Source: Romboutsia weinsteinii (GTDB lineage: Bacteria > Bacillota > Clostridia > Peptostreptococcales > Peptostreptococcaceae). Taken from it: DNA of 64,000 nucleotides. The notes beneath the pieces are model-generated. The model worked only from the letters and a program-made list of their open reading frames with translations, made no database searches and was not told where the DNA came from. The position numbers and the translations under genes are program-made. The DNA lies in NCBI RefSeq assembly GCF_002250835.2, contig NZ_NOJY02000001.1, positions 124,001-188,000 on the forward strand, written 5' to 3'. The first letter of the stretch is position 1. Each line of letters starts with the position of its first letter. Shown here piece by piece: positions 26,896 to 35,022 of this stretch.

Positions 26896-29268
26896 ATGTT
26901 TGGACGTATACTAGGATATGAAATATTAGACAATAAAGTAAAAATAAATTTTTCTAATAATATAGAAGCTAAAGTAGAAATAATAAACTCTGAAATAATA
27001 AACTTTTTTGTTCCTATTTTTAAAAAGGAACAAAAATCTAAGGCAATTGAGAACTTAAAGTGTGTGGAAACTAAGTTCACTGTTGAATCATTAGATAACT
27101 TCATAAATATAAAAACTAATACACTAGAAATAAAAATTTATGACGAGTTTAAGGTGGATATATATAATAACCAAGGAAAACTAATATGTGCTGACTACAG
27201 AGAAGAGAGAAATCCATATGTAAAAAACACAGCAGGAAGAATAGATATAGCTCTTCAAGAAGGTCATAAGCCAAATGAACATCAAGAGTATAAGGTATTT
27301 ATTCCTAAATGTATGGAAGACAATATGTACTTTTATGGATTTGGAGAGAAAACTGGTCATCTAAATAAAAAAGGGTATCATTATAAAAATTGGAATACTG
27401 ATGATCCAAGTCCTCATGGAGAGACTTATGACAAATTATATAAGACTATTCCATTTTTTATAACATTAAAGGAAGAAGAGTCTTTTGGTATATTCTTTGA
27501 TAACACATTTGAATCTGATTTTGACTTAGGAAAAGAAAATGCAAATTATTATTATTTTGCAGCAGTTGATGGAAATATAGATTATTATTTCATATATGGA
27601 CCAACTATTAAAAAAGTAATAAAAGGATATACATATTTAACAGGTACTACTCCTCTACCTCAACTTTGGTCTCTTGGATACCAGCAAAGTCGATGGGCAT
27701 ATTGTCCTGATACCAATGTATATGAGATAGCGAATAAGTTTAGGGAAAAAGATATACCTTGTGATACTATTCATCTAGATATAGAGTATATGGATGATTT
27801 TAGAGTCTTTACATGGGATAAAGAAAAGTTTAAAAATCCAACTAAAATGATTTCTGATCTTAAAAACGATGGATTTAAGATAATTACTATAATAGATCCA
27901 GGAGTTAAAGTAGATAAAGGCTATAAAATTTATGATGAAGGTCTAAAAAATGGATACTTTGCAACTGATAAAAATGGTATAACTTATACTAACTGGGTAT
28001 GGCCAGGTCATTCTGTATTCCCAGATTTCTCAAACACTGAAGTAAGAAACTGGTGGGCAAATAACCAAAAGATAATGATGGATTATGGTGTGTCAGGTAT
28101 CTGGAATGATATGAATGAACCTGCAAGCTTTAATGGTCCTCTTCCTAATGATATAAAATTTAATGAAGATGGAAATATTGTTGACCATAAGGAAATACAC
28201 AATGCATATGGTCATTTAATGAGTAAAGCTACTTATGAAGGTATAAAAAAAGAAACTAACAAGAGGCCTTTTGTAATAACTAGAGCTTGCTACTCAGGAA
28301 CACAGAAGTACTCAACTGTATGGACAGGGGATAACCAAAGTACTTGGGAACATCTGAGAATGTCTATACCGATGCTTATGAATCTAGGGTTAAGTGGTTT
28401 ATCTTTCTGTGGTACAGATGTAGGTGGATTTGGATTTGATACTACAAAAGAGTTACTAAGTAGATGGGTACAAGTAGGTGCATTCACTGCATTATTTAGA
28501 AACCACACTTCAATTTATACTAGAGACCAAGAGCCATGGGCATTTGATAAAGATACTGAAGATATTTATAGAAAGTATGTAAAGTTAAGATATAAATTAC
28601 TTCCTTATATATATGATGTATTCAAGAGTGGAGAAGTCACAGGGTTACCACTTATGAGGGCACTTTTATTGGAGCATCAAGATGATGAGGAAACTTATGA
28701 AATAAATGATCAGTTTTTAGTAGGAGAGAATATACTGGTAGCTCCAGTTGTTGAACAAGGTAAAAAAGCAAGGATGGTTTATCTTCCAAGAGGAAGTAAA
28801 TGGATAGACTACTGGACTAAAGAAATACTTGAAGGTGGTCAGTATATAATAAAGAGTGCTCCACTAGATACTTGTCCAATATACATAAAAGAAGGAAGTA
28901 TTATACCTAACTATCCAGATATAAAATATGTTGGGGAAAAAGATATTGATATACTAACTATTGATGTATATAGAGGTGATAAAGATACTAGCAGTATTCA
29001 TTACCAAGATAATGGTGAAGATTTTGATTACAAAGATGGAAAGTATAATCTTTATAAATTTGATATGAATAACAAAGAAAGTTTAGAATTTGATATTAAC
29101 ATTACTCATAATGGCTATAATAAATTTTACAAAGGATATGAAATCATATTTAATAACTTTGTAGCTAAAGAAGTATTAATAGATGAAAAAGAAGTTGAAT
29201 TCAGTGTTTTAAGTGGAAACACAATTATAAATGTAAATGAAACGGAATGTAAAATTGTATTAAATTAA
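26896..29268 (+). CDS. GH31 alpha-glucosidase family hydrolase
   Basis: This 790-residue family 31 retaining hydrolase has the N-terminal beta domain, a TIM barrel with nucleophile D405 in GIWNDMNEPASF, the predicted acid/base D479 in TVWTGDNQSTW, and a C-terminal beta domain. There is no signal peptide, so it is cytoplasmic. The family includes alpha-glucosidase and alpha-xylosidase activities. Within an N-glycan locus it may remove terminal glucose from mono-glucosylated high-mannose glycans or act on maltose-type sugars; this is inference. ATG 26896 is forced by an in-frame stop just upstream (26890), yet the only good Shine-Dalgarno sequence, AAGGGG, is 34 bases away with an inverted repeat in between, which is unusual. 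Confidence 0.9.
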   Translation: MFGRILGYEILDNKVKINFSNNIEAKVEIINSEIINFFVPIFKKEQKSKAIENLKCVETKFTVESLDNFINIKTNTLEIKIYDEFKVDIYNNQGKLICADYREERNPYVKNTAGRIDIALQEGHKPNEHQEYKVFIPKCMEDNMYFYGFGEKTGHLNKKGYHYKNWNTDDPSPHGETYDKLYKTIPFFITLKEEESFGIFFDNTFESDFDLGKENANYYYFAAVDGNIDYYFIYGPTIKKVIKGYTYLTGTTPLPQLWSLGYQQSRWAYCPDTNVYEIANKFREKDIPCDTIHLDIEYMDDFRVFTWDKEKFKNPTKMISDLKNDGFKIITIIDPGVKVDKGYKIYDEGLKNGYFATDKNGITYTNWVWPGHSVFPDFSNTEVRNWWANNQKIMMDYGVSGIWNDMNEPASFNGPLPNDIKFNEDGNIVDHKEIHNAYGHLMSKATYEGIKKETNKRPFVITRACYSGTQKYSTVWTGDNQSTWEHLRMSIPMLMNLGLSGLSFCGTDVGGFGFDTTKELLSRWVQVGAFTALFRNHTSIYTRDQEPWAFDKDTEDIYRKYVKLRYKLLPYIYDVFKSGEVTGLPLMRALLLEHQDDEETYEINDQFLVGENILVAPVVEQGKKARMVYLPRGSKWIDYWTKEILEGGQYIIKSAPLDTCPIYIKEGSIIPNYPDIKYVGEKDIDILTIDVYRGDKDTSSIHYQDNGEDFDYKDGKYNLYKFDMNNKESLEFDINITHNGYNKFYKGYEIIFNNFVAKEVLIDEKEVEFSVLSGNTIINVNETECKIVLN

Positions 29269-29280
29269 TATGAGTAGAAC

Positions 29281-29306
29281 AGGTAGTCCTTATGGCTACC
29301 TATTTT
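29281..29306 (+). terminator. Terminator at the right end of the glycan island
   Basis: AGGTAG...CTACCT forms a compact hairpin followed by ATTTTAATT. It marks the boundary between the catabolic island and the conserved prmA operon. Confidence 0.7.
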
Positions 29307-29495
29307 AATTATAAAAAGTATATGCTATATAAAAAACTTAGAAAATTATTAAGAAATTGTCTGCGATTTTGTATGAATAAAATTAACTATTATATATATG
29401 TTAGAAATAGATTAAAGAATGGTATTAAAGATAATAATAATTATGATATAATAAAATTTACGGAAAATAGTAAAGGTAAAGGACGGTATGCACAT

Positions 29496-30434
29496 ATGAA
29501 GTGGACTGAAATAACAATAAAAACTTCAACAGAAGCGGTTGAGGCAATAACTAATATATTATATGAACAAAATGTAGGTGGAGTATCTATAGAAGATCCA
29601 AAGGATTTTAAATTCCAAAAGAAAAACGACTATGATTGGGATTTTGTAGAAGAAGAAATATTTAATAGTGGATACGACGGAGTAATAATAAAAACTTACA
29701 TAACTGAAGAGAGAGATGTTACAGAAGATATAAATACAATAAAAGAAAAAATAGATAATTTAAAAGCATTTGGGATAGATGTTGGAGAAGCTATAGTTGA
29801 ACTTTCACAAGTTGATGAAGAAGACTGGGCTAATGAATGGAAAAATTACTATAAGCCTACAAAAGTAGGAGAAAAAATTGTAGTAAAACCAACTTGGGAA
29901 GAATATGACAAGCAAGATGGAGACTTAATAATAGAATTAGATCCAGGTATGGCATTTGGTACAGGTACTCATGAAACTACTACAATGTGTATTAGAGAAC
30001 TTGAAAAATTTGTAAAAGAAGATACAAAGGTATTTGATATAGGATGTGGTAGTGGTATTCTTGCAATAGCTGCTGCAAAGCTTGGAGCAAAAGATGTTTT
30101 AGCAGTTGATTTAGATGAAGTTGCAGTAAAAGTATCTAAGGAAAATATAGAATTAAATAAAGTAGAAGATAAAGTAGTTGCAATGTACGGAAACTTAATG
30201 GAAGTAGTACATGAAAAGGCAGATATAGTAGTTGCAAATATTATAGCTGATATAATCAAGATATTAGCTAAAGGTATCAAAAACTTTATGAAAGATGATG
30301 CAGTATTTATTTCTTCAGGAATAATACACGCAAAAGTTGATGAAGTTAAAGAAGCGTTAGTAGAAAATGGACTAGAGGTACTATATGTTGAATCTCTAGG
30401 TGAGTGGAATGCAATAGTATCGAAGATTAAGTAG
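29496..30434 (+). CDS. prmA: Ribosomal protein L11 methyltransferase PrmA
   Basis: PrmA trimethylates ribosomal protein L11 with S-adenosylmethionine. The 312-residue protein begins MKWTEITIKTSTEAVEAI, the expected N-terminus of the L11-binding domain, and has the SAM-binding core VFDIGCGSGILAIAAAKLGA and the catalytic-loop signature VVANIIADII. Upstream, LDPGMAFGTGTHETT is a strongly conserved PrmA block. The open frame extends 68 codons further upstream, but that extension is low-complexity and unlike PrmA, so I place the start at ATG 29496. dnaJ-prmA adjacency is common in related bacteria; here the glycan island separates them. rsmE follows 8 bases after the stop. Confidence 0.95.
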   Translation: MKWTEITIKTSTEAVEAITNILYEQNVGGVSIEDPKDFKFQKKNDYDWDFVEEEIFNSGYDGVIIKTYITEERDVTEDINTIKEKIDNLKAFGIDVGEAIVELSQVDEEDWANEWKNYYKPTKVGEKIVVKPTWEEYDKQDGDLIIELDPGMAFGTGTHETTTMCIRELEKFVKEDTKVFDIGCGSGILAIAAAKLGAKDVLAVDLDEVAVKVSKENIELNKVEDKVVAMYGNLMEVVHEKADIVVANIIADIIKILAKGIKNFMKDDAVFISSGIIHAKVDEVKEALVENGLEVLYVESLGEWNAIVSKIK

Positions 30435-30442
30435 GTGAAATT

Positions 30443-31195
30443 ATGGATAGATTTTTTGTTGAAAAGAATAACATTAACTTAGAAAATAACACTTGTATAA
30501 TTGAAGGTGAAGATGTTAAGCATATTTCAAAAGTTTTAAGATGTAAAATTGGAGAAGAACTTGAAGTATGCGATAAAGACAATAATGAATATATATGTGA
30601 AATAACTAATATAGATAAAAATATTGTTAACCTAGATATCTTAGAAAAGGCTGATATAAAAAGAGAATCTAATTTGAAAATAAGGCTATATCAAGGTCTT
30701 CCAAAAGGACCTAAAATGGAAATGATACTTCAAAAACTTACCGAAGTAGGTGTTGATGAAATAGTATTAGTTCAAACAAAAAGAAGTGTAGCAAAAGTAG
30801 ACGATAAAAAAGAAGATAAAAAGTTTGATCGTTGGGAAAGAATAATATATGAAGCAGCGAAGCAAAGTAAAAGAGGTAAACTACCTAAGTTAAGAGGAGT
30901 ATTATCTTTTAAAGAAGCTTTAGAAGAAATGAAAAATAATGATATGAATATATGCCCTTATGAAAATGAAAGAACAGTTTCCATAAAAAAGGCAATAAAA
31001 AACTCAGACATAAAAAATATTGGTATTTTTGTAGGTCCAGAAGGTGGATTTGCTGAAGAAGAAATAGAAAAGATACAAGAAATAGGATCAAAAGTAGTTT
31101 CTTTAGGTCCTAGAATCTTAAGAACTGAAACAGCATCAGTAGTTGCTTCTTCAATAGTATTATATGAGTTAAGCGACTTAGGAGGAGAGGAATAA
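30443..31195 (+). CDS. rsmE: 16S rRNA m3U1498 methyltransferase RsmE
   Basis: RsmE methylates N3 of U1498 in 16S rRNA. This 250-residue SPOUT-fold enzyme has the N-terminal PUA-like RNA-binding part (HISKVLRCKIGEELEVCD) and the trefoil-knot SAM site with GIFVGPEGGFAEEE and the C-terminal LGPRILRTETAS, both diagnostic. It starts at ATG 30443 with TAGGTGAAATT upstream and lies tightly between prmA and mtaB (one base before the TTG of mtaB). The order prmA-rsmE-mtaB is conserved in Firmicutes and implies co-transcription. Confidence 0.96.
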   Translation: MDRFFVEKNNINLENNTCIIEGEDVKHISKVLRCKIGEELEVCDKDNNEYICEITNIDKNIVNLDILEKADIKRESNLKIRLYQGLPKGPKMEMILQKLTEVGVDEIVLVQTKRSVAKVDDKKEDKKFDRWERIIYEAAKQSKRGKLPKLRGVLSFKEALEEMKNNDMNICPYENERTVSIKKAIKNSDIKNIGIFVGPEGGFAEEEIEKIQEIGSKVVSLGPRILRTETASVVASSIVLYELSDLGGEE

Positions 31196-31196
31196 A

Positions 31197-32498
31197 TTGA
31201 AAAAAGTAGCATTTTATACTTTAGGATGTAAAGTAAATCAATATGAAACAGAAGCCATGCTTGAAATGTTTAAAAAAGATGGCTATGAACAAGTTGAGAG
31301 TGAAGAATATGCGGATGTTTACGTAATCAATACTTGTACAGTAACACATATGAGTGATAGAAAATCACGTCAATATATTAGAAGGATGAAAAAGAAAAAT
31401 CCTGATGCAATAATAGCTGTTGTAGGATGTTATTCTCAAGTATCACCAGAAGAAATACTTGATATAGAAGAAGTAAATTTAGTTATGGGTACTAATGAGA
31501 GAAGAACAATAGTAGAAGAAATAAAGAAAATAGATTCTACAAAAAAGGCAAGTACAGTAGATGACATAATGAAGGTTAAAGCATTTGAAGAAATAGAAGT
31601 AAGCCAATCTAATGGTAAAACAAGAGCATTTATGAAGATTCAAGATGGATGTGATAGATTCTGTACTTACTGTATAATACCTTACGCTAGAGGTGGAAGA
31701 GTAAGAAGTAGAGATATTGAAAGTATACTTACAGAAGCTAAGACTTTAGCTGAAAATGGTTATAAAGAAGTTGTATTAACTGGTATTCATGTGGCATCAT
31801 ATGGAAAAGACCTTAGAGAAAGTCAAATAAAATTACTAGATGTAATAAAGAAAATAAATGAAATAGATGGAATTGAGAGAATTAGATTAAGTTCAGTTGA
31901 GCCTATATTATTTACAGATGAATTCGTAAATGAAGTTAAAAACATGAAGAAAGTATGTCCTCATTACCATTTATCTTTACAAAGTGGATGTGATGAAACT
32001 TTAAAGAGAATGAATAGAAGATATACGACAGAAGAATATAAGGTAATAGTTGATAGATTAAGAGAAAATATACCTAATGTAGCAATAACTACAGATGTAA
32101 TAGTAGGTTTTCCTGGGGAAACTAATGATGAATTCAAAAAAACTTATGAATTCTTAAAGGACATAGAACTTTCTCAAATGCATATTTTCAAGTATTCACC
32201 TAGACAAGGTACTCCTGCTGCAACTATGGAAAATCAAATTGACCCACAGATGAAGCAAATGAGAAGTGACCAACTTTTAAATTTAAGTAAAGAAAATTTT
32301 GAGAAGTTTGCAAAGAAATTTGTTGGAGAAGAGTTAGATGTATTATTTGAAGCAAATATAGTAGAGAATAAATTTGAAGGTCTTACACCAAACTATATAA
32401 GAGTTGTAGTTGATAGTGATAAAGATTTACAAGGTAAGATATTAAAAGTTAAAATAACAGACGTAAAGCATGAGTACGTAGAAGGAATTTTGGCGTAA
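31197..32498 (+). CDS. mtaB: tRNA threonylcarbamoyladenosine methylthiotransferase MtaB
   Basis: MtaB converts t6A37 to ms2t6A in tRNAs reading ANN codons, using two iron-sulfur clusters and SAM. The 433-residue protein has the N-terminal UPF0004 domain (FYTLGCKVNQYETEAM) supplying cluster cysteines, the radical-SAM motif C152-x3-C156-x2-C159 (CDRFCTYC), and a C-terminal TRAM domain. TTG 31197 is the start, with AGGAGAGGAA overlapping the end of rsmE. The GCKVNQYE sequence separates it from the MiaB paralogue. It belongs to the prmA operon. Confidence 0.95.
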   Translation: MKKVAFYTLGCKVNQYETEAMLEMFKKDGYEQVESEEYADVYVINTCTVTHMSDRKSRQYIRRMKKKNPDAIIAVVGCYSQVSPEEILDIEEVNLVMGTNERRTIVEEIKKIDSTKKASTVDDIMKVKAFEEIEVSQSNGKTRAFMKIQDGCDRFCTYCIIPYARGGRVRSRDIESILTEAKTLAENGYKEVVLTGIHVASYGKDLRESQIKLLDVIKKINEIDGIERIRLSSVEPILFTDEFVNEVKNMKKVCPHYHLSLQSGCDETLKRMNRRYTTEEYKVIVDRLRENIPNVAITTDVIVGFPGETNDEFKKTYEFLKDIELSQMHIFKYSPRQGTPAATMENQIDPQMKQMRSDQLLNLSKENFEKFAKKFVGEELDVLFEANIVENKFEGLTPNYIRVVVDSDKDLQGKILKVKITDVKHEYVEGILA

Positions 32499-32536
32499 CA
32501 TGTAGAAATAAACTTTTATATTAGGAGGTGTTAAGA

Positions 32537-32887
32537 TTGAGTTGTATATTTTGTAAAATTATAAACGGAGAAATTCCATCAAGTAAAGTTTATGAAGATG
32601 ATAAGGTCCTAGCGTTTAATGACATAAATCCAGTAGCTCCACACCATATATTAGTAATACCAAAAAAACATTACGACAGTATTATCGATATAAATGATGA
32701 AGATATGGGGATTATATCACACATTCATAGCATAATTAATAAAATAGCTATAGAGAAGGGATTTAGTGAAACTGGATTTAGAATTATAAATAATTGTGGA
32801 GATGATGGAGGTCAAGAAGTTAAGCATATTCATTACCATATATTGGCTGGAAAGAAGCTTCCACTTTACGAATCTCTACAAAAATAG
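32537..32887 (+). CDS. HIT-family nucleotide-binding hydrolase
   Basis: This 116-residue histidine-triad protein is a cytoplasmic hydrolase of adenosine 5'-phosphoramidates and similar nucleotides. It has CIFCKIINGEIPSSKVYEDD at the N-terminus, a zinc-type start in many HIT proteins, and the triad HIHYHIL near residue 103, where the central histidine is the nucleophile. TTG 32537 is chosen because AGGAGGTG lies 6 bases upstream; the longer open frame from 32528 overlaps that site. It sits between mtaB and rpsU. Confidence 0.94.
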   Translation: MSCIFCKIINGEIPSSKVYEDDKVLAFNDINPVAPHHILVIPKKHYDSIIDINDEDMGIISHIHSIINKIAIEKGFSETGFRIINNCGDDGGQEVKHIHYHILAGKKLPLYESLQK

Positions 32888-32927
32888 ACTAAATTTAAAA
32901 TTAAACTTTCTTCTTGGAGAAAAATAC

Positions 32928-32956
32928 TTGAAAAAAATTAAAGATTAGTTTATAAT
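32928..32956 (+). promoter_or_regulatory. Sigma-A promoter of rpsU-yqeY
   Basis: TTGAAA (32928-32933), a 17-base spacer and TATAAT (32951-32956). Transcription would start near 32963, giving rpsU a leader of about 85 bases. Confidence 0.75.
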
Positions 32957-33048
32957 AAAAAAAGTGTGAGGTTGTAATGCATTTATGCAGATATAATCGT
33001 AGTTACAGTCCCAGCATAATTCGCGCTATCGGAGGGAGGGAAAAAGAA

Positions 33049-33228
33049 ATGTCAGAAGTAAGAGTAAGAGAAAATGAAACATTAGACAGCGCTTTAAGAA
33101 GATTCAAGCGTTCATGTGCAATGTCTGGCATCATGTCTGAAGTTAGAAAAAGAGAGCACTATGATAAGCCAAGCGTTAGACGTAAGAAAAAGGCAGAAGC
33201 AGCAAGAAGAAAAAACGCTAAGAAATAG
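33049..33228 (+). CDS. rpsU: 30S ribosomal protein S21
   Basis: S21 is a small basic protein of the 30S subunit platform, important for initiation. The 59-residue protein begins [23 protein letters not shown] and ends in a Lys/Arg-rich tail, matching the family in length. The start is ATG 33049 with GGAGGGAGGG upstream. The frame is open further upstream to ATG 32977, which has its own GAGGT a few bases before it, so a 24-residue extension cannot be excluded from sequence alone. yqeY follows 28 bases downstream, the usual rpsU-yqeY pair. Confidence 0.95.
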   Translation: MSEVRVRENETLDSALRRFKRSCAMSGIMSEVRKREHYDKPSVRRKKKAEAARRKNAKK

Positions 33229-33256
33229 TAAATAAAGATTTAAAGAGGTGAAGGGA

Positions 33257-33700
33257 ATGTCCCTTAAAGTAAAGTTACAGGAAGATCTAAAGTCTTCTAT
33301 GAAAAATAAAGATACAGTTAAAAAATCTGTAGTAACTTTAATAAGAGCTTCTGTAAAGCAATTCGAAGTAGATAATAGAGTCGAGCTTGATGATGAAGCT
33401 ATTATAGATATAATAGCTAAACAAATGAAGCAGAGAAAAGACGCTTTGGTTGAATTCGAAAAAGCTGGAAGAGAAGACTTAGTAAATGAAACAGAAGCTG
33501 AGATCGAAGTTTTAAAAGAGTACCTACCTCAACAGTTAAGCGAAGAAGAGCTAAACGAAATTGTAAAATCTACTATATCTGAAGTAGGAGCTACTTCTAT
33601 GAAGGATATGGGAAAAATTATGTCAGTTATAAGACCTTTAACTAAAGGAAGAGCTGATGGAAAACTTATAAATGAGTTAATTAAAAAAAACTTACAATAG
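33257..33700 (+). CDS. yqeY: YqeY/GatB-like family protein
   Basis: This 147-residue protein belongs to the GatB/YqeY family: an all-helical domain like the tail of the amidotransferase subunit GatB that contacts tRNA. Conserved blocks are present (LIRASVKQFEVDNR, AKQMKQRKDALVEFEKAGREDLV, EIEVLKEYLPQQLSEEEL). Its cellular function is not well established, though it travels with rpsU in most Firmicutes. ATG 33257 has AGAGGTG upstream; the frame runs to GTG 33248. A strong terminator follows. Confidence 0.93.
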   Translation: MSLKVKLQEDLKSSMKNKDTVKKSVVTLIRASVKQFEVDNRVELDDEAIIDIIAKQMKQRKDALVEFEKAGREDLVNETEAEIEVLKEYLPQQLSEEELNEIVKSTISEVGATSMKDMGKIMSVIRPLTKGRADGKLINELIKKNLQ

Positions 33701-33705
33701 ATTAA

Positions 33706-33736
33706 AAACCTAGAGAGCAATCTCTAGGTTTTTTTA
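33706..33736 (+). terminator. Intrinsic terminator after yqeY
   Basis: AAACCTAGAGA and TCTCTAGGTTT form a perfect 11-bp stem with GCAA loop followed by a T-run. Confidence 0.95.
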
Positions 33737-33830
33737 TATTATAAAAAATTAGAAATAACTGATAAGAATAATAAAGACTCCTTGTACATATTTATTAATT
33801 AAAAGAAGATATTGAAAGAGGGGGAATAAA

Positions 33831-34328
33831 TTGATTATATCAGTAAAACAAGTTAGAAATTTTTTTATATGTGTGTTAATTCCTTTAGCAGTAGGTTATG
33901 CAAGTAGTGTTATTTCTAATTTAATAGCTGGAATAGATATCTCAACTTACTATACACAACTTATAAAGCCAAGCTTTGCACCTGTAGGTTTTGTATTTCC
34001 AATAGTGTGGACAATACTATACATACTTATGGGAATATCATCTTACTTAATAATTAAAAATGGATGTGAATTAGCAAAAGTAAAAGATGCCATGTTTTTT
34101 TATTGGCTTCAACTAGCACTAAACTTTATATGGAGCATACTATTTTTTGGACTAGACCTAAGATTAACGGCAATGGTAGATTTGGTAATTTTATTATTAG
34201 TAGTTATAAATATGACTTTAAAATTTGCTAAAATAAATAAGAAAGCTGCTTATTTAAATATACCATACATAATTTGGTTAATATATGCTGGCTTTTTAAA
34301 TTATTTTATATGGATAATTAACAGATAA
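33831..34328 (+). CDS. tspO: TspO/MBR family membrane protein
   Basis: TspO proteins are five-helix membrane proteins that bind porphyrins and related ligands and are linked to stress responses. This 165-residue protein has about five hydrophobic segments and the family motifs IKPSFAPVGFVFPIVWTILY after the first helix, the tryptophan-rich WLQLALNFIWSILFF and the later LNIPYIIWLIYAGFLNYFIW. The start is TTG 33831 with GAGGGGGAA upstream. It is flanked by terminators or gaps and looks monocistronic. No tetrapyrrole genes lie nearby to hint at its ligand. Confidence 0.9.
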   Translation: MIISVKQVRNFFICVLIPLAVGYASSVISNLIAGIDISTYYTQLIKPSFAPVGFVFPIVWTILYILMGISSYLIIKNGCELAKVKDAMFFYWLQLALNFIWSILFFGLDLRLTAMVDLVILLLVVINMTLKFAKINKKAAYLNIPYIIWLIYAGFLNYFIWIINR

Positions 34329-34416
34329 ACTTTGAGTAATAATAATAAATTTAACACATATATTTAACTAATATTAAATATAGTATTAAATTATAGGCTT
34401 GAAGGGAGACGTTAGT

Positions 34417-34944
34417 ATGGAAACAAACATATATGCAAGGCAGATAAAGCTAACTGAAGGAATAGAGGAATATATATGTAGTAGCATCAACAGGTTAGAA
34501 AAGTACCTAAATCCTGATTCACAAGTCAAAGTAAGAATAAGCACCAAAGATAATAGGCAAAAGATAGAAGTAACAGCTATACTTACTAATGGGCCTATTT
34601 TAAGGGCTGAAGAATGCCACGAAGATTTATATTCGGCTATTGATATGGTGTGTGATAGATTAAATGATCAAGTAGTAAAATATACAGATAAAATTAAAGA
34701 AATAAATATTAAGAGGGCTAAATCAGATATTGAGAATCTAGAGGTAGAAAATGAAAATAAAAAAGATATAATCTTTTACAAAAAGAAAAAATTTCTTGTT
34801 AAACCAATGAGTGTAGAAGAAGCTATACTTCAGATGGAACTCTTAGGACATGATTTTTATATGTTTAGAAATCAAGACACCTATGATATAAATGTTACAT
34901 ATAAGAGAGATAGCGGAGGTTATGGGTTAATTGAAGAAGAATAA
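34417..34944 (+). CDS. hpf: Long-form ribosome hibernation promoting factor
   Basis: Long HPF binds the 30S decoding region and dimerises ribosomes into inactive 100S particles in stationary phase. The 175-residue protein has an N-terminal S30AE domain (about 1-100) and a C-terminal dimerisation domain (about 118-175) with KKKKFLVKPMSVEEAILQMELLGHDFYMFRN and the ending SGGYGLIEEE. I place the start at ATG 34417 with GAAGGGAG upstream; the frame extends to 34399. It is followed by an intrinsic terminator and appears to be a single-gene unit. Confidence 0.93.
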   Translation: METNIYARQIKLTEGIEEYICSSINRLEKYLNPDSQVKVRISTKDNRQKIEVTAILTNGPILRAEECHEDLYSAIDMVCDRLNDQVVKYTDKIKEINIKRAKSDIENLEVENENKKDIIFYKKKKFLVKPMSVEEAILQMELLGHDFYMFRNQDTYDINVTYKRDSGGYGLIEEE

Positions 34945-34961
34945 GAGTGACAGTTCGTAAA

Positions 34962-34992
34962 AAATACTGAGATAATATCTCAGTATTTTTTT
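34962..34992 (+). terminator. Intrinsic terminator after hpf
   Basis: AAATACTGAGA and TCTCAGTATTT form a perfect 11-bp stem with TAATA loop and a seven-T tail. The inverse tail can also serve the convergent minus-strand gene. Confidence 0.92.
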
Positions 34993-35022
34993 GTAAGTAG
35001 AATTAGTATTTTGATATGTTTT

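Noticed and set aside
29292-29495. N-terminal extension of PrmA by 68 residues
   Set aside because: The extension is low-complexity, crosses the island terminator and does not resemble PrmA; the conserved N-terminus starts at 29496.
34329-34416. raiA-type non-coding RNA before hpf
   Set aside because: The gap is under 90 bases, AT-rich and lacks the expected large conserved structure.
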